Positions 44,768-53,189 of a stretch of DNA of 64,000 nucleotides are shown in pieces. Location: assembly GCF_014198245.1 (NCBI RefSeq), contig NZ_JACIHE010000001.1, forward strand, positions 496,001 through 560,000. The letters run 5' to 3'. A program made the position numbers and the translations under genes. This DNA is from Bradyrhizobium sp. cir1 (lineage in GTDB: Bacteria; Pseudomonadota; Alphaproteobacteria; Rhizobiales; Xanthobacteraceae). Within the stretch, counting starts at the first letter, position 1; each line of letters begins with the position of its first letter. The notes beneath the pieces were generated by a model. That model saw nothing but the letters and a program-made list of their open reading frames with translations. It was not told the origin of the DNA and searched no databases.

Positions 44768-45022
44768 TCAGATGAACCTGACGCCGGCCGACTTGCCGCG
44801 GCGCCAGATCACCTGGCAGCTCCGCCCGGTGCGGGCATCGCGCGCAAACGCCATCCGGATCACGCCGGGCAGCTGGCTCGCGTCCTCGTCCATCGTGATC
44901 TTGGCGCCGGTATCGGAGATGTCCTGGACCAGGCAATGCCGTGCCGCGAACCCGCCGTCGAGCGTGATCCAGGCATGCCGCGACAGCAGCTTGCGGGCTG
45001 CGCGCTTCTTGGGTTGTGGCAT
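44768..45022 (-). CDS. PilZ domain protein (84 aa)
   Basis: Starts MPQPKKRAARKLLSRHAWITLDGGFAARHCLVQDISDTGAKITM and ends RTGRSCQVIWRRGKSAGVRFI. Compact PilZ barrel; the usual RxxxR motif is only loosely kept (RKLLSRHAW) with DISDTGAKI present. Probable c-di-GMP binder, though degenerate. Located near another PilZ protein at 46233. Confidence 0.82.
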   Translation of the reverse strand: MPQPKKRAARKLLSRHAWITLDGGFAARHCLVQDISDTGAKITMDEDASQLPGVIRMAFARDARTGRSCQVIWRRGKSAGVRFI

Positions 45023-45247
45023 CGGCTAAAACTCTCCCCCTCCAGCGCTAACTCAGGGAACCCTAAGAAACCGTTGAAATCGCCTCCGAATGATGCCGGA
45101 GCGGCACTGTCCACCGGTTCCACAAGACGTTCCCGAACGGCTTGCCCGCAGCCGCAAAGGCCACTATACGTTCGCCCGCCGCAAGCCGCCGGGTACGACT
45201 CAGGTGGTCGGCGGCCGTGCCGCCCAAAGCGGCGGGGCCCTGCGTTT

Positions 45248-45322
45248 GCTCCCTTCGTCTATCGGTCAGGACGCCACCCTTTCACGGTGGAGAGAGCGGT
45301 TCGATTCCGCTAGGGAGCGCCA
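45248..45322 (+). tRNA. tRNA-Glu (anticodon UUC)
   Basis: 75 bases with encoded CCA. GCTCCCT pairs with AGGGAGC; anticodon stem CCACC/GGTGG encloses CTTTCAC, giving TTC; T arm GCGG...CCGC with TTCGATT. Discriminator G. Confidence 0.97.
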
Positions 45323-45419
45323 CGTGCCAGACGGCGCGCTGCTGCGATATTTCCCCCTTGCAGTGAACCTCCCCACCCCTGGGCTCCGACCAATCCTCTG
45401 ATGGAACCGGTGCAGGCCC

Positions 45420-46064
45420 ATGGAGCAGCAGCAATCCGCCTCGGACAGACAGCCCGGCGTTGCCGGGCAGCCGCCGTCCTGGATGCACCGCGCAGCTCCA
45501 TACGCGCCGGGCCGGCGCGCCAAGATGCTGGAGCACATGGCGCGCGCCAGATCGCTGCCGCAGCGTCAGGCCGCACCGAGGCCATCGCGCACGAATGGCG
45601 TGGAGATCCTCAGCGACGTCATCGGCCACTTCGTCCTGTTCGGCATCATCGCCATCATCTTCCTGTCGCGCATTCCTCTCTATGTCGGCGCCTTCCTGCT
45701 CTTCACCGACGGCGAGCGGATCGAACGCCTGCTCGCGGCGACCGGCATCCGGTTCGAGCCCGATGCGGTCGGGCCCGATATCGTCAAGGGCTTTGCATCC
45801 TGGTTCGGATGGTTCGCGCTGCTCGGCGCACTGAAAGGCTCGGTCCCTGCCCTGGTCGCGCAATGGATGCCCCCGGCCGAGTCATGGTCGTTCATTGCCG
45901 GCATCGCCCTTCTGTTCGCCTGCCTCGAAGTGTTCGGATCGTTCGCGATCCGGCGCGTATTGGCGTGGTTCGGATTGCAGCGCCGGGCCGATGGTCTGAT
46001 CTGGACGACGATCAAATTCCTGATCGCCCTCGGCTTGCTGGCTTTGGTGGTGCTGCTCGGCTAG
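45420..46064 (+). CDS. Hypothetical membrane protein (214 aa)
   Basis: Cytoplasmic start MEQQQSASDRQPGVAGQPP, rich in Gln, Pro and Arg, then about four spans (HFVLFGIIAIIFLSRIPLYVGAFLLF, KGFASWFGWFALLGALKG, FIAGIALLFACLEVFGSF, FLIALGLLALVVLLG). No catalytic motif seen. Lies just after tRNA-Glu. Not recognised. Confidence 0.7.
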   Translation: MEQQQSASDRQPGVAGQPPSWMHRAAPYAPGRRAKMLEHMARARSLPQRQAAPRPSRTNGVEILSDVIGHFVLFGIIAIIFLSRIPLYVGAFLLFTDGERIERLLAATGIRFEPDAVGPDIVKGFASWFGWFALLGALKGSVPALVAQWMPPAESWSFIAGIALLFACLEVFGSFAIRRVLAWFGLQRRADGLIWTTIKFLIALGLLALVVLLG

Positions 46065-46232
46065 GTGCCGCCGCCGTGCTCGGCAATGACGATGTTGTGA
46101 GAGCATCACGGTGCATGACGGCTCCGCACATTTACCGGAAATTTACCCCTGCTCCTGAGCGGCGGTATCATTTGCTTAGAATTTGGCGGCTACCGTGGAA
46201 TTACGGAAATCATCCGCAACCGATCGGCGTTC

Positions 46233-46859
46233 ATGTCCGTCGCAGAATTCCTCAGGCAGCGAGCAGTGGAAGTCACCGTGAACGGCAGCTATTCGCTGCC
46301 GCGCTGGTACGATTGCGAGGGCAAGCTGCGCAGCTTCGCCTGCCGGACCAAGCGCGTCTCGCCGTTCCGGATGATCGTGGACGTGCCCGTCGTCGGCAAG
46401 GTCGGCGAGCGCGTGACCTCCTACTTCCAGGATTTCGGTGAATTCCAGTGCACCATCAGCGCGACGCTGAAGGCGGGCTTCCTGATGGAGCTCGATATGA
46501 CGCGGGCGCGGCGGGCCTGGATGTCGGAGAAGCTGACCTGGCTCGAGAAGAAGCAGAGGGACGCCAGCGTCCAGGAGCTGCGGCGCGACGCCCGCTTCGT
46601 TCCGCAGGTCTCGCACACGCTGCTGACGCTCGCCGACGGCAGCATCCATCCCTGCTTCATCATCGACGTCTCCACGGCCGGCGTCGCCATATCCTGCGAA
46701 TACGACCCGCCGGTCGGAACCGCGCTTGCGGTCGGCGCCTGCGTCGGACGCGTCATCCGCAAATTCGACAATGGCTTTGCCGTCAAGTTCGCCGAAAAAC
46801 AGTCGCGCGACGACCTCGTCCGGCTGATCGTTCGCTCGCCCCTGGCGCAGTCAGCCTGA
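46233..46859 (+). CDS. PilZ domain protein (208 aa)
   Basis: Starts MSVAEFLRQRAVEVTVNGSYSLPRWYDCEGKLRSF. Two beta-rich PilZ-like halves: the first FACRTKRVSPFRMIVDVPVVGKVGERVTSYFQDFGEF, the second RRDARFVPQ ... CFIIDVSTAGVAISCEYDPPVGTAL with the more canonical RxxxR and D-x-S-x-x-G elements. Likely c-di-GMP-sensing, controlling polysaccharide or motility functions. Partner unknown. Confidence 0.85.
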   Translation: MSVAEFLRQRAVEVTVNGSYSLPRWYDCEGKLRSFACRTKRVSPFRMIVDVPVVGKVGERVTSYFQDFGEFQCTISATLKAGFLMELDMTRARRAWMSEKLTWLEKKQRDASVQELRRDARFVPQVSHTLLTLADGSIHPCFIIDVSTAGVAISCEYDPPVGTALAVGACVGRVIRKFDNGFAVKFAEKQSRDDLVRLIVRSPLAQSA

Positions 46860-46981
46860 TACCGGCCGGGCCGTTCTTAACTCTTTCTTAACTAAAGACT
46901 GGAGGCGGAGGCCCCTGCGCGATAGGGTGTGACCCAGTACGTCCGCAATCAGTGCGGGCCTTAAGTATTGGAACTCCCGGA

Positions 46982-47980
46982 ATGTCCATCGCCGAGTCCG
47001 CCCCGGCTGAAATCGCGAAAGCCACCGTCACCGCGGCCAAGCCGCAGCTTCCGCCCGGCGTCGTCACTGAAGGCCCGCTGGTTCAGGCCAAGCTGCGCGA
47101 GAGCTATCTCCTGCTCGGCATCCTCTATGTCGGCGCGGTCGCGGGCATCGTCTGGGCCGTCACGCAAGGCGTCGGCAAGGTCGAGCTGTTTACGTTCGTC
47201 TGGATGTTCGCGCTGACGACCTTCGGCATCGGCGCCGGCATGCACCGCCTGTTCGTCCATCGCAGCTTCCGCACCGGGCCGATCATGCGCGTCTTCTTCT
47301 GCGCGATCGCCCAGATGGCGGTGCAGGGCTCAATCGCCAAATGGGTCGCCAACCACCGCCGCCACCATCTCTACGCCGATGACGTCGGCGATCCCCACAG
47401 CCCGCAATTCGACGGCTTCGGCAATCGCTATGCCAGCGCGCTCAAGGGCTTCCTGCATGCCCAGGGCAGCTGGGTGTTCGACCAGGCAACCACCGACAAC
47501 GAGTACTATGCCAAGGACATCCTCGCCGATCCCATTGCGATGTTCTTCGTGCGCACGCGCTGGGTCTGGTACGGAATGTCGGGCGTGTTCATCCCTGGCG
47601 TGATCGGCTACACCTTCGGCGGCGTGCACAGCATGATCGGCTGCGTGCTGTTCTCCGGCCTGCTCCGCGCCTATCTGCTGATCCTCACCAGCCAGCTCAC
47701 CGGCTCGGTCTGCCACGCCTACGGCTATCGCCGCTTCGAGGTCGACGACGCCTCGACCAACGAATTCGTGACCACGATCCTCACCTTCGGCGAGGGTCTG
47801 CACAACAACCATCACCGCTTCCCGCGGGACGCCTATATCTCGCACGCCTGGTGGGAGATCGATCTCAACGGCCTGATCATCCTGGGCCTGGAAAAGATCG
47901 GTCTCGTCCACGACGTCTTCCACGCCTCGCACCGTCAGCTGGAGCGGGCCGAAGCACAGGCGGCCTCGACGGCGCGCTGA
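46982..47980 (+). CDS. Fatty acid (acyl-CoA type) desaturase
   Basis: 332 residues, integral membrane, di-iron enzyme. Histidine boxes: HRLFVHR, HRRHHLYAD and EGLHNNHHRFPRD. Four membrane spans (YLLLGILYVGAVAGIVWAV, FTFVWMFALTTFGIGAG, etc.). Puts a cis double bond in acyl chains, maintaining fluidity. ATG 46982 (MSIAESAPAEI) is the natural start; an upstream ATG 30 bases earlier is less likely. Confidence 0.93.
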   Translation: MSIAESAPAEIAKATVTAAKPQLPPGVVTEGPLVQAKLRESYLLLGILYVGAVAGIVWAVTQGVGKVELFTFVWMFALTTFGIGAGMHRLFVHRSFRTGPIMRVFFCAIAQMAVQGSIAKWVANHRRHHLYADDVGDPHSPQFDGFGNRYASALKGFLHAQGSWVFDQATTDNEYYAKDILADPIAMFFVRTRWVWYGMSGVFIPGVIGYTFGGVHSMIGCVLFSGLLRAYLLILTSQLTGSVCHAYGYRRFEVDDASTNEFVTTILTFGEGLHNNHHRFPRDAYISHAWWEIDLNGLIILGLEKIGLVHDVFHASHRQLERAEAQAASTAR

Positions 47981-48118
47981 ACCGACAGGCGGCGGCCGCG
48001 CGTTGCGGCCGCCTTGCCTCCGCTTCGCCGCCCTATCGCGGCCCCATTGCGGGATCAGCTTTCGACGGTCCGTGCCGCATGCCGGACGTCATTTGCGGAC
48101 TTGCGATCGGGGGACCGG

Positions 48119-48361
48119 ATGCCAGTCAACAAGATCACTTGGGACAGGGTCGGCCGGGTCACAGAGCCTGGCCGCTACATGTACACGTTTGGCTGGCTCA
48201 CCATCACCGCCGACGATCTCGAGATCTGGAAGCAATACCCGAGCGCCGCCTTCACCCTGCTCGCGCACCATGCCGAGGAGGACGCGTCCATCGGCGAGGA
48301 GTTCCATCTCGGCGCCTTCGACATCGCCCCCGAAGCGCCGCCGCCATTCACCACGCACTGA
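48119..48361 (+). CDS. Small hypothetical protein (80 aa)
   Basis: MPVNKITWDRVGRVTEPGRYMYTFGWLTITADDLEIWKQYPSAAFTLL and ending APEAPPPFTTH. GGGGGACCGG precedes the ATG at 48119, a G-rich ribosome binding site. A beta-sheet start and acidic middle. I recognise the MYTFGWLTIT pattern from rhizobial proteins, unnamed. Function unknown. Confidence 0.72.
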   Translation: MPVNKITWDRVGRVTEPGRYMYTFGWLTITADDLEIWKQYPSAAFTLLAHHAEEDASIGEEFHLGAFDIAPEAPPPFTTH

Positions 48362-48733
48362 GGACTGGGAGCAGGTGCGGGCCCGCCGGATCGCATCGCC
48401 ACCGCGCGGCCGCATCACGAAGCGTGGCTAGGCCGCTTCGCTTCCGCGTCGCCTCTGGACTCGGCGTCAGGGCGCGTGCATCGTGAATCGAAGAAACCTG
48501 CGCATTCCCTTGATCTGACTTGCCAATTCGCACCCCGGCCGCGAAGCGCCGCCTTTGCCATTGATGGCGAAGCGATTCTGTCATGCAATTGATTGCGCTC
48601 GTATTCTAGACGTGGCGGCCCTGATGAACGGCGGCTGCCACGCGCGTTAAGCGAGGCGACAGCAAGCGCATGACACATGGTCGCATCGGGAGAACGTAGA
48701 TAAGCGGACCAAGGGAACCTATTTTCGGCGCCG
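48362..48733. other. Gene-free gap
   Basis: About 370 bases. No supportable frame and no hairpin with a T-tract noticed. It should hold the promoter of the PrsW-type gene. Confidence 0.4.
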
Positions 48734-49774
48734 ATGTACCTGATTGAAGCGTTACCCACCGTCATCGGAACTGCCGCCATCGCCCCGGCGCTGCTGATGC
48801 TCTGGCTCGTCATTGCCGCCGAGGAACGCCCTGGCCCGCCGGCCCAGGTCTGGACCGCGTTCCTGTTAGGTGCAGCCAGCATTTCGCTGCTGGGCCTCGC
48901 CCGCGCCCCCTTCGCCAAGATGGTCGCGGCCCCCGACAATCCCTGGGCGGCGCTGGCCATGCATTCGATCTTCGGCGTCGCGCTGCCTGAGGAAGCCGTC
49001 AAGGTGATCGCCATCGTGCTGGTCTCCTCGACCAAGCGGCGGACCTTTGCCAATCCGATGGACACCGTGGTCTATGGCGCCGCGGTCGGCCTCGGCTTCG
49101 CCGCCTACGAGAACCTCGCCTATCTGGTCCAGCATGCCGAGATGTGGCGCTCGCTGGCCGCCTTGCGTAGCGTGCTGACGGTGCCGTTCCACGGCGCGCT
49201 CGGCATCATCGCCGGCGCCTACCTGACCATCGCGCGGGCCGGCACGGCACTGGGCGCCAACCGCCACCACCGCGACTGGGCCCGCCTGTCCAGCCGCCTC
49301 TTGATCTTCGCCGGCCCGCTCGCCCTGCATTCGGCGTTCGACTTCCCGCTGCTGACGCTCCAGCGCATGCCTGATCTCGATCCCGCCTTGCGGATGTGGC
49401 TGGGTGCGGCGAGCCTGCTGGTCGGCTTCAGCTCGATCGCCTTCGCCATTCGCCTGGTCCGGCGCGTCGCGCGCCATCACGCGCCGCGAACCGACATCGC
49501 GCGGGAGCGGCTCAGCCAGCTGCGCCGGATGTGGGCGCTGCTGCTGGCCGGCGGCGGCGTCGGCTTCCTCGGCCTCGCCTTCGTGCTGACCTCGATCCAT
49601 CACTGGCTGATCAACCCCGAGCGCAATCTGACGCTGGCGCTGATTCCGATCGGATTCGTCTCGATCCTGCTCGGCCTCGCGCTTCTGATTGTCACGATCG
49701 CGATCTACATTCTTGGCCGCAACCGCGTTCGCACCAGCGGCGAAGGTTTTTCGTCTGCGCACGGCGGCGGCTGA
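48734..49774 (+). CDS. PrsW-type intramembrane metalloprotease-like protein
   Basis: 346 residues with about eight spans. PrsW motifs: ALPEEAVKVIAIVL (EExxK), GLGFAAYENLAYL (FxxxEN), PFHGALGIIAGA (His) and LHSAFDFPLL (HxxxD). These clustered residues form the active site of the glutamic-type intramembrane proteases. Cleaves membrane proteins or anti-sigma factors; target unknown. C-tail has no conserved motif. Confidence 0.87.
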   Translation: MYLIEALPTVIGTAAIAPALLMLWLVIAAEERPGPPAQVWTAFLLGAASISLLGLARAPFAKMVAAPDNPWAALAMHSIFGVALPEEAVKVIAIVLVSSTKRRTFANPMDTVVYGAAVGLGFAAYENLAYLVQHAEMWRSLAALRSVLTVPFHGALGIIAGAYLTIARAGTALGANRHHRDWARLSSRLLIFAGPLALHSAFDFPLLTLQRMPDLDPALRMWLGAASLLVGFSSIAFAIRLVRRVARHHAPRTDIARERLSQLRRMWALLLAGGGVGFLGLAFVLTSIHHWLINPERNLTLALIPIGFVSILLGLALLIVTIAIYILGRNRVRTSGEGFSSAHGGG

Positions 49775-49843
49775 ACCGCGGGATGGCGAGCACGCCGCGC
49801 GTATCCTAGATTGAGCGCAGACCTTTCGATCCGGAGCCTTCCG

Positions 49844-50422
49844 ATGACATCGCCCGAGGATTTTTCACGTCTGCAGTCCGCGATGAGCGAGGCGGTGAAA
49901 GCGCATTGGAAGGCCTTCCTGTTCGAAGGCATCCTGCTCGCCGCTCTCGGCATCGCCGCGCTGATCCTGCCGCCGCTCGCGAGCCTTGCGACCGCGATCT
50001 TTCTCGGCTGGGTGTTCCTGATCAGCGGCATCGGCGGGCTGATCGTCACCTACTGGGCACGGACCATGCCGGGCTTCTGGTGGTCGCTGATCTCGGCTGC
50101 ACTGGCCGTGCTCGCCGGCATGCTGCTGCTGGCCCGTCCGATGCAAGCCGTGCTGACGCTGACCATCGTGCTCGGCGCCTATTTCCTCGCCGAGGGCGTC
50201 GCCACCATCATGTACGCACTGGAGCACCGCCGCGAGCTCAGCGGCCGCTGGTCGTGGCTCCTGATCTCGGGCCTGGTCGACATCGCGATCTCCTTCATGG
50301 TGATCACGGGGCTGCCGAGCTCGGCGGAATGGGCGATCGGCGTCCTCGTCGGTATCAACCTGCTGTTCGGCGGCGCCACCCTGATCGGCATGGCGCTGGC
50401 GGCGCGCAACAGCAACACCTGA
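49844..50422 (+). CDS. HdeD/DUF308 family membrane protein
   Basis: 192 residues, six spans in two repeats (GILLAALGIAALILPPLASLATAIFLGWVFLISGIGGLI; AALAVLAGMLLLARPMQAVLTLTIVLGAYFLAEGVATIMYAL; ISGLVDIAISFMVITGLPSSAEWAIGVLVGINLLFGGATLIGMAL). Matches the acid-resistance HdeD family. CGGAG lies before the ATG at 49844. Role in acid stress is inferred from the family. The DAHP synthase promoter lies after it. Confidence 0.88.
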   Translation: MTSPEDFSRLQSAMSEAVKAHWKAFLFEGILLAALGIAALILPPLASLATAIFLGWVFLISGIGGLIVTYWARTMPGFWWSLISAALAVLAGMLLLARPMQAVLTLTIVLGAYFLAEGVATIMYALEHRRELSGRWSWLLISGLVDIAISFMVITGLPSSAEWAIGVLVGINLLFGGATLIGMALAARNSNT

Positions 50423-50453
50423 GGGCTCTCGTCGCCCGACAGGCCGATTGGGG

Positions 50454-50483
50454 GGTGACAAGGCGCCAACGGCACGCTATATG
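50454..50483 (+). promoter_or_regulatory. Predicted promoter of the aromatic leader
   Basis: GTGACA (50454-50459) and TATATG (50478-50483) with an 18-base spacer. It predicts a transcription start near 50490, next to the leader ATG at 50491, so the leader peptide would be translated from a leaderless or nearly leaderless message; there is no Shine-Dalgarno before it. Confidence 0.6.
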
Positions 50484-50490
50484 GCCTGCC

Positions 50491-50571
50491 ATGATCACCG
50501 TCGCCACCAGCTATTTTTGGTACTTTAGCTACGACAGCTCGCTGGCGGCAGGAGGATCGCGCTCAATCTGA
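50491..50571 (+). CDS. Aromatic amino acid leader peptide
   Basis: 26 residues: MITVATS, then YFWYFSY, then DSSLAAGGSRSI. Six of seven consecutive residues (8-14) are Tyr, Phe or Trp. No ribosome binding site; the promoter predicts a start at or just before the ATG, as reported for the trp leader of Sinorhizobium meliloti. It precedes the DAHP synthase gene, the committed step of aromatic synthesis. Ribosome pausing on these codons would signal shortage of aromatic aminoacyl-tRNA. Confidence 0.85.
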   Translation: MITVATSYFWYFSYDSSLAAGGSRSI

Positions 50572-50619
50572 AATATTGAAGCAAACGTCCGAACAGCCGC
50601 CAGACCTGGCGGCTTTTTT
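50503..50619 (+). promoter_or_regulatory. Transcription attenuator upstream of DAHP synthase
   Basis: Region 1 (50503-50511, GCCACCAGC) can pair with region 2 (50541-50549, GCTGGCGGC) with one mismatch. Region 2 can instead pair with region 3 (50596-50603, GCCGCCAG) over 8 bp. Region 3 with region 4 (50607-50614, TGGCGGCT) forms the terminator followed by six T. A ribosome stalled on the aromatic codons (50512-50532) masks region 1, frees region 2 and prevents termination. This is classic trp-type logic on an aro gene. Confidence 0.85.
50595..50619 (+). terminator. Attenuator terminator hairpin
   Basis: AGCCGCCA, loop GACC, TGGCGGCT, then TTTTT. Strong 8-bp GC-rich stem with U-tract, ending about 37 bases before the GTG start of the synthase gene. 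Confidence 0.92.
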
Positions 50620-50656
50620 ATTGGCCGGCAGGTTCTAAAACAGACAGGAGCCCGCC

Positions 50657-51742
50657 GTGCTGAGCACGACTGACGATCTTCGTATCCGCGAACTGAAAGA
50701 GCTGAGCACGCCGGAAGAGGTGATGCGGGAGGTCCCGCGCACGCTCACGGCGACCCGTGTGGTCATGGCCGCGCGCAACGCCATCCATGCCATTCTCACC
50801 GGCCAGGACGACCGCCTGCTGGTCGTGGTCGGCCCCTGCTCGGTGCACGATCCCAAGGCCGCGCTCGATTATGCCGAGCGCCTGACGAAGCTGCGCGAGG
50901 ACCTCGCCGACCAGCTCGAGATCGTGATGCGGGTCTATTTCGAGAAGCCGCGCACCACCGTCGGCTGGAAGGGCCTGATCAACGACCCCGATCTCGACGG
51001 CAGCTTCGACATCAACAAGGGCCTGCGGCTGGCGCGTAACGTGCTGTCGGCCGTCAACAATCTCGGCCTTCCGGCCGGCGCAGAATTCCTGGACATGACG
51101 ACGCCGCAATACATCGCCGACCTCGTGTCCTGGGCCGCGATCGGCGCGCGCACGACCGAGAGCCAGATCCACCGTGAGCTGGCTTCCGGGCTGTCCTGCC
51201 CGGTCGGCTTCAAGAACGGCACCGACGGCAATGTGCGGATCGCGGCGGACGCAGTGAAGTCGGCTTCGCATCCGCATCATTTCATGGCCGTCACCAAACT
51301 CGGCCGCTCGGCAATCGCTTCGACCGCCGGCAACGAGGACTGCCACATCATCCTGCGCGGCGGCAGCAAGCCGAACTACGATGCGGCGAGCGTTGCGGCC
51401 GCCTGCAACGAGCTGGCGAAATCCGGCGTCGCGCCGCTGGTGATGGTCGACGCGAGCCACGCCAATTCGAGCAAGAAGCCGGAGAACCAGCCGCTGGTGA
51501 TGACCGACATCGCCGGCCAGATTTCCGGCGGCGAGAACCGCATCATGGGCGTGATGATCGAGAGCAATCTCGTCGCCGGCCGCCAGGACGTGGTGCCGGG
51601 CAAGCCCCTCACCTACGGCCAGAGCATCACGGATGGCTGCATCGACTGGGAAACCACGGCAAAAGTGCTCGAGCAACTCGCCGACGCGGTCGAAATCCGG
51701 CGTAACGCACAGCGCGCGGGACTGCACGAGCAGTCGGCCTGA
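50657..51742 (+). CDS. aroG: 3-deoxy-7-phosphoheptulonate (DAHP) synthase, class I
   Basis: 361 residues, GTG start with AGGAG 6 bases before. Condenses phosphoenolpyruvate and erythrose 4-phosphate, first step of the shikimate pathway. Class I-alpha motifs: VVVGPCSVHDPKAALDYAERL, RVYFEKPRTTVGWKGLINDPDLDGSF, LTKLGRSAIASTAGNEDCHIILRGG-type strand and VDASHANSSK with the metal-binding His. Controlled by the attenuator directly upstream and probably by feedback. Symbol could equally be aroF or aroH; isoform not decided. Confidence 0.93.
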   Translation: MLSTTDDLRIRELKELSTPEEVMREVPRTLTATRVVMAARNAIHAILTGQDDRLLVVVGPCSVHDPKAALDYAERLTKLREDLADQLEIVMRVYFEKPRTTVGWKGLINDPDLDGSFDINKGLRLARNVLSAVNNLGLPAGAEFLDMTTPQYIADLVSWAAIGARTTESQIHRELASGLSCPVGFKNGTDGNVRIAADAVKSASHPHHFMAVTKLGRSAIASTAGNEDCHIILRGGSKPNYDAASVAAACNELAKSGVAPLVMVDASHANSSKKPENQPLVMTDIAGQISGGENRIMGVMIESNLVAGRQDVVPGKPLTYGQSITDGCIDWETTAKVLEQLADAVEIRRNAQRAGLHEQSA

Positions 51743-51796
51743 GGGACGGCCAATGCGGGCGGGGCGATGCTGTTCGCGCCCTGCCCGCTATTGCAA

Positions 51797-52051
51797 TCAG
51801 CAGCCGCGGCAGATGCTCTTGATCTTCTTGTCGAGCAGAGCGTCTTCCTTGTTCACGGGATTGTTCGGATCGCTCAGATTCTTCTCGCTCGGCACATCGC
51901 TGGCACGCGGCTGGCGATGACCGACGGGCGCCGGCAACACCGATCCGGAGGACGCACCGCTTGATGTCGATCCCTTGGAGCCGCCGGTCTGTGCAACCGC
52001 GGCGCCGCCGAGCAAGACCACAAGTGATGCTGTCAGCATGATCTTCTTCAT
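51797..52051 (-). CDS. Small secreted protein (84 aa)
   Basis: Signal peptide MKKIMLTASLVVLLGGAAVAQ, then a Gly/Ser/Thr-rich linker and a conserved-looking tail SEKNLSDPNNPVNKEDALLDKKIKSICRGC. GGAGGAACGG precedes the ATG at 52051. Two Cys at the very end could coordinate or form a disulfide. Function unknown. Confidence 0.75.
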   Translation of the reverse strand: MKKIMLTASLVVLLGGAAVAQTGGSKGSTSSGASSGSVLPAPVGHRQPRASDVPSEKNLSDPNNPVNKEDALLDKKIKSICRGC

Positions 52052-52094
52052 GTCCGTTCCTCCATTCTCAAATCGGCGTCCATGCCATCATCAC

Positions 52095-53189
52095 TCATGC
52101 CTTGGGCGGATAGAGATGAACGTCGCCGCAATAATCCACGATACGATAGCGCGTTTCCGATTCCGCTTCACGCGCCTCGCCTGCGGTTTTTTGCACCGCC
52201 AACACGTAATTCGGCCCGACCGGCGACTTGCCGGCGCCGCCGGGGATATCGATGACATAGTCAGGCTGACACAGTCCTGACACCCGTCCGCGTAGCTGCC
52301 GCATCAACTCCTGTCCCTCCGCCAGCGTCGTGCGCAAATGCGCAGTGCCCGGCGCCAGATCGCCGTGATGCAGGTAATAGGGCTTGATCCGGCATTCGAC
52401 GAAAGCTCGCATCAAATCCGACAAAGCGGCCAGGTTGTCGTTGACGCCGCGCAAAAGCACGGACTGGCTGACCAGGGGAATTCCGGCATCGACGAGCCGC
52501 GCGCAGGCGGCACGGGCATCTTCCGTGAGCTCGCGCGCATGGTTGGCATGGAGCGCCACCCATGTGGTCGCGCCCGGAACCTTCAGCGCTGCGACCATCT
52601 CGTCGCTGATCCGCGCCGGGTCGGCCACGGGGACGCGGGTGTGAAGGCGGATGATCTTAACGTGATCGATTGCAGCGAGATCGGCCATGATCTCGCTCAT
52701 GCGACGCGGCGACAGCATCAGGGGATCGCCGCCGGTCAGGATCACCTCCCAGATTTCGTCATGCGAGCTAATGTAGTCGATCGCGGCGCGATAGGCGCTG
52801 TCGGACAGCGCGTTCTCCTTGCCGGGCCCAACCATCTCGCGACGGAAGCAGAACCGGCAATAGACCGCGCAGACGTGAACCAGCTTGAACAGCACGCGAT
52901 CGGGATAGCGATGCACGATCCCGGGAACCGGCGAATGCGGATGATCGCCGATCGGATCGGCGTTCTCCCCGGGGTGCATCTCCAGCTCCGCGGCGGTCGG
53001 AACGAATTGCCGCGCGATGGGATCGTCGGGATCGGAGGCGTCGATCAGCTCGACCAGCGCCGGCGTGATCGCGACCGCATAACGCGCGGCGACGCGCTCG
53101 AGCGCGGGCAGCGCCGCGGCGGGAGCGAGCTGCTCGGCCACGAGCTCGGCTGGCTCGCGCAAGGTGCGTGCAAGGTTGGTCTTCGTCAT
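52095..53189 (-). CDS. epmB: EF-P lysine 2,3-aminomutase-type radical SAM enzyme (EpmB)
   Basis: 364 residues. Radical SAM motif CAVYCRFCFRREM (CxxxCxxC), PLP Lys region and EVILTGGDPLMLSPRRMSEIMADL, KPYYLHHGDLAPGTAHLRTTLAEG. Converts lysine to beta-lysine for attachment to EF-P. It overlaps epmA by ATGA and faces efp, which supports EpmB rather than a catabolic lysine aminomutase. Length is shorter than catabolic KamA. Confidence 0.92.
   Translation of the reverse strand: MTKTNLARTLREPAELVAEQLAPAAALPALERVAARYAVAITPALVELIDASDPDDPIARQFVPTAAELEMHPGENADPIGDHPHSPVPGIVHRYPDRVLFKLVHVCAVYCRFCFRREMVGPGKENALSDSAYRAAIDYISSHDEIWEVILTGGDPLMLSPRRMSEIMADLAAIDHVKIIRLHTRVPVADPARISDEMVAALKVPGATTWVALHANHARELTEDARAACARLVDAGIPLVSQSVLLRGVNDNLAALSDLMRAFVECRIKPYYLHHGDLAPGTAHLRTTLAEGQELMRQLRGRVSGLCQPDYVIDIPGGAGKSPVGPNYVLAVQKTAGEAREAESETRYRIVDYCGDVHLYPPKA

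Noticed and set aside
52095..53189. Catabolic lysine 2,3-aminomutase (KamA)
   Set aside because: Overlap with epmA and proximity to efp, and shorter length, favour EpmB.
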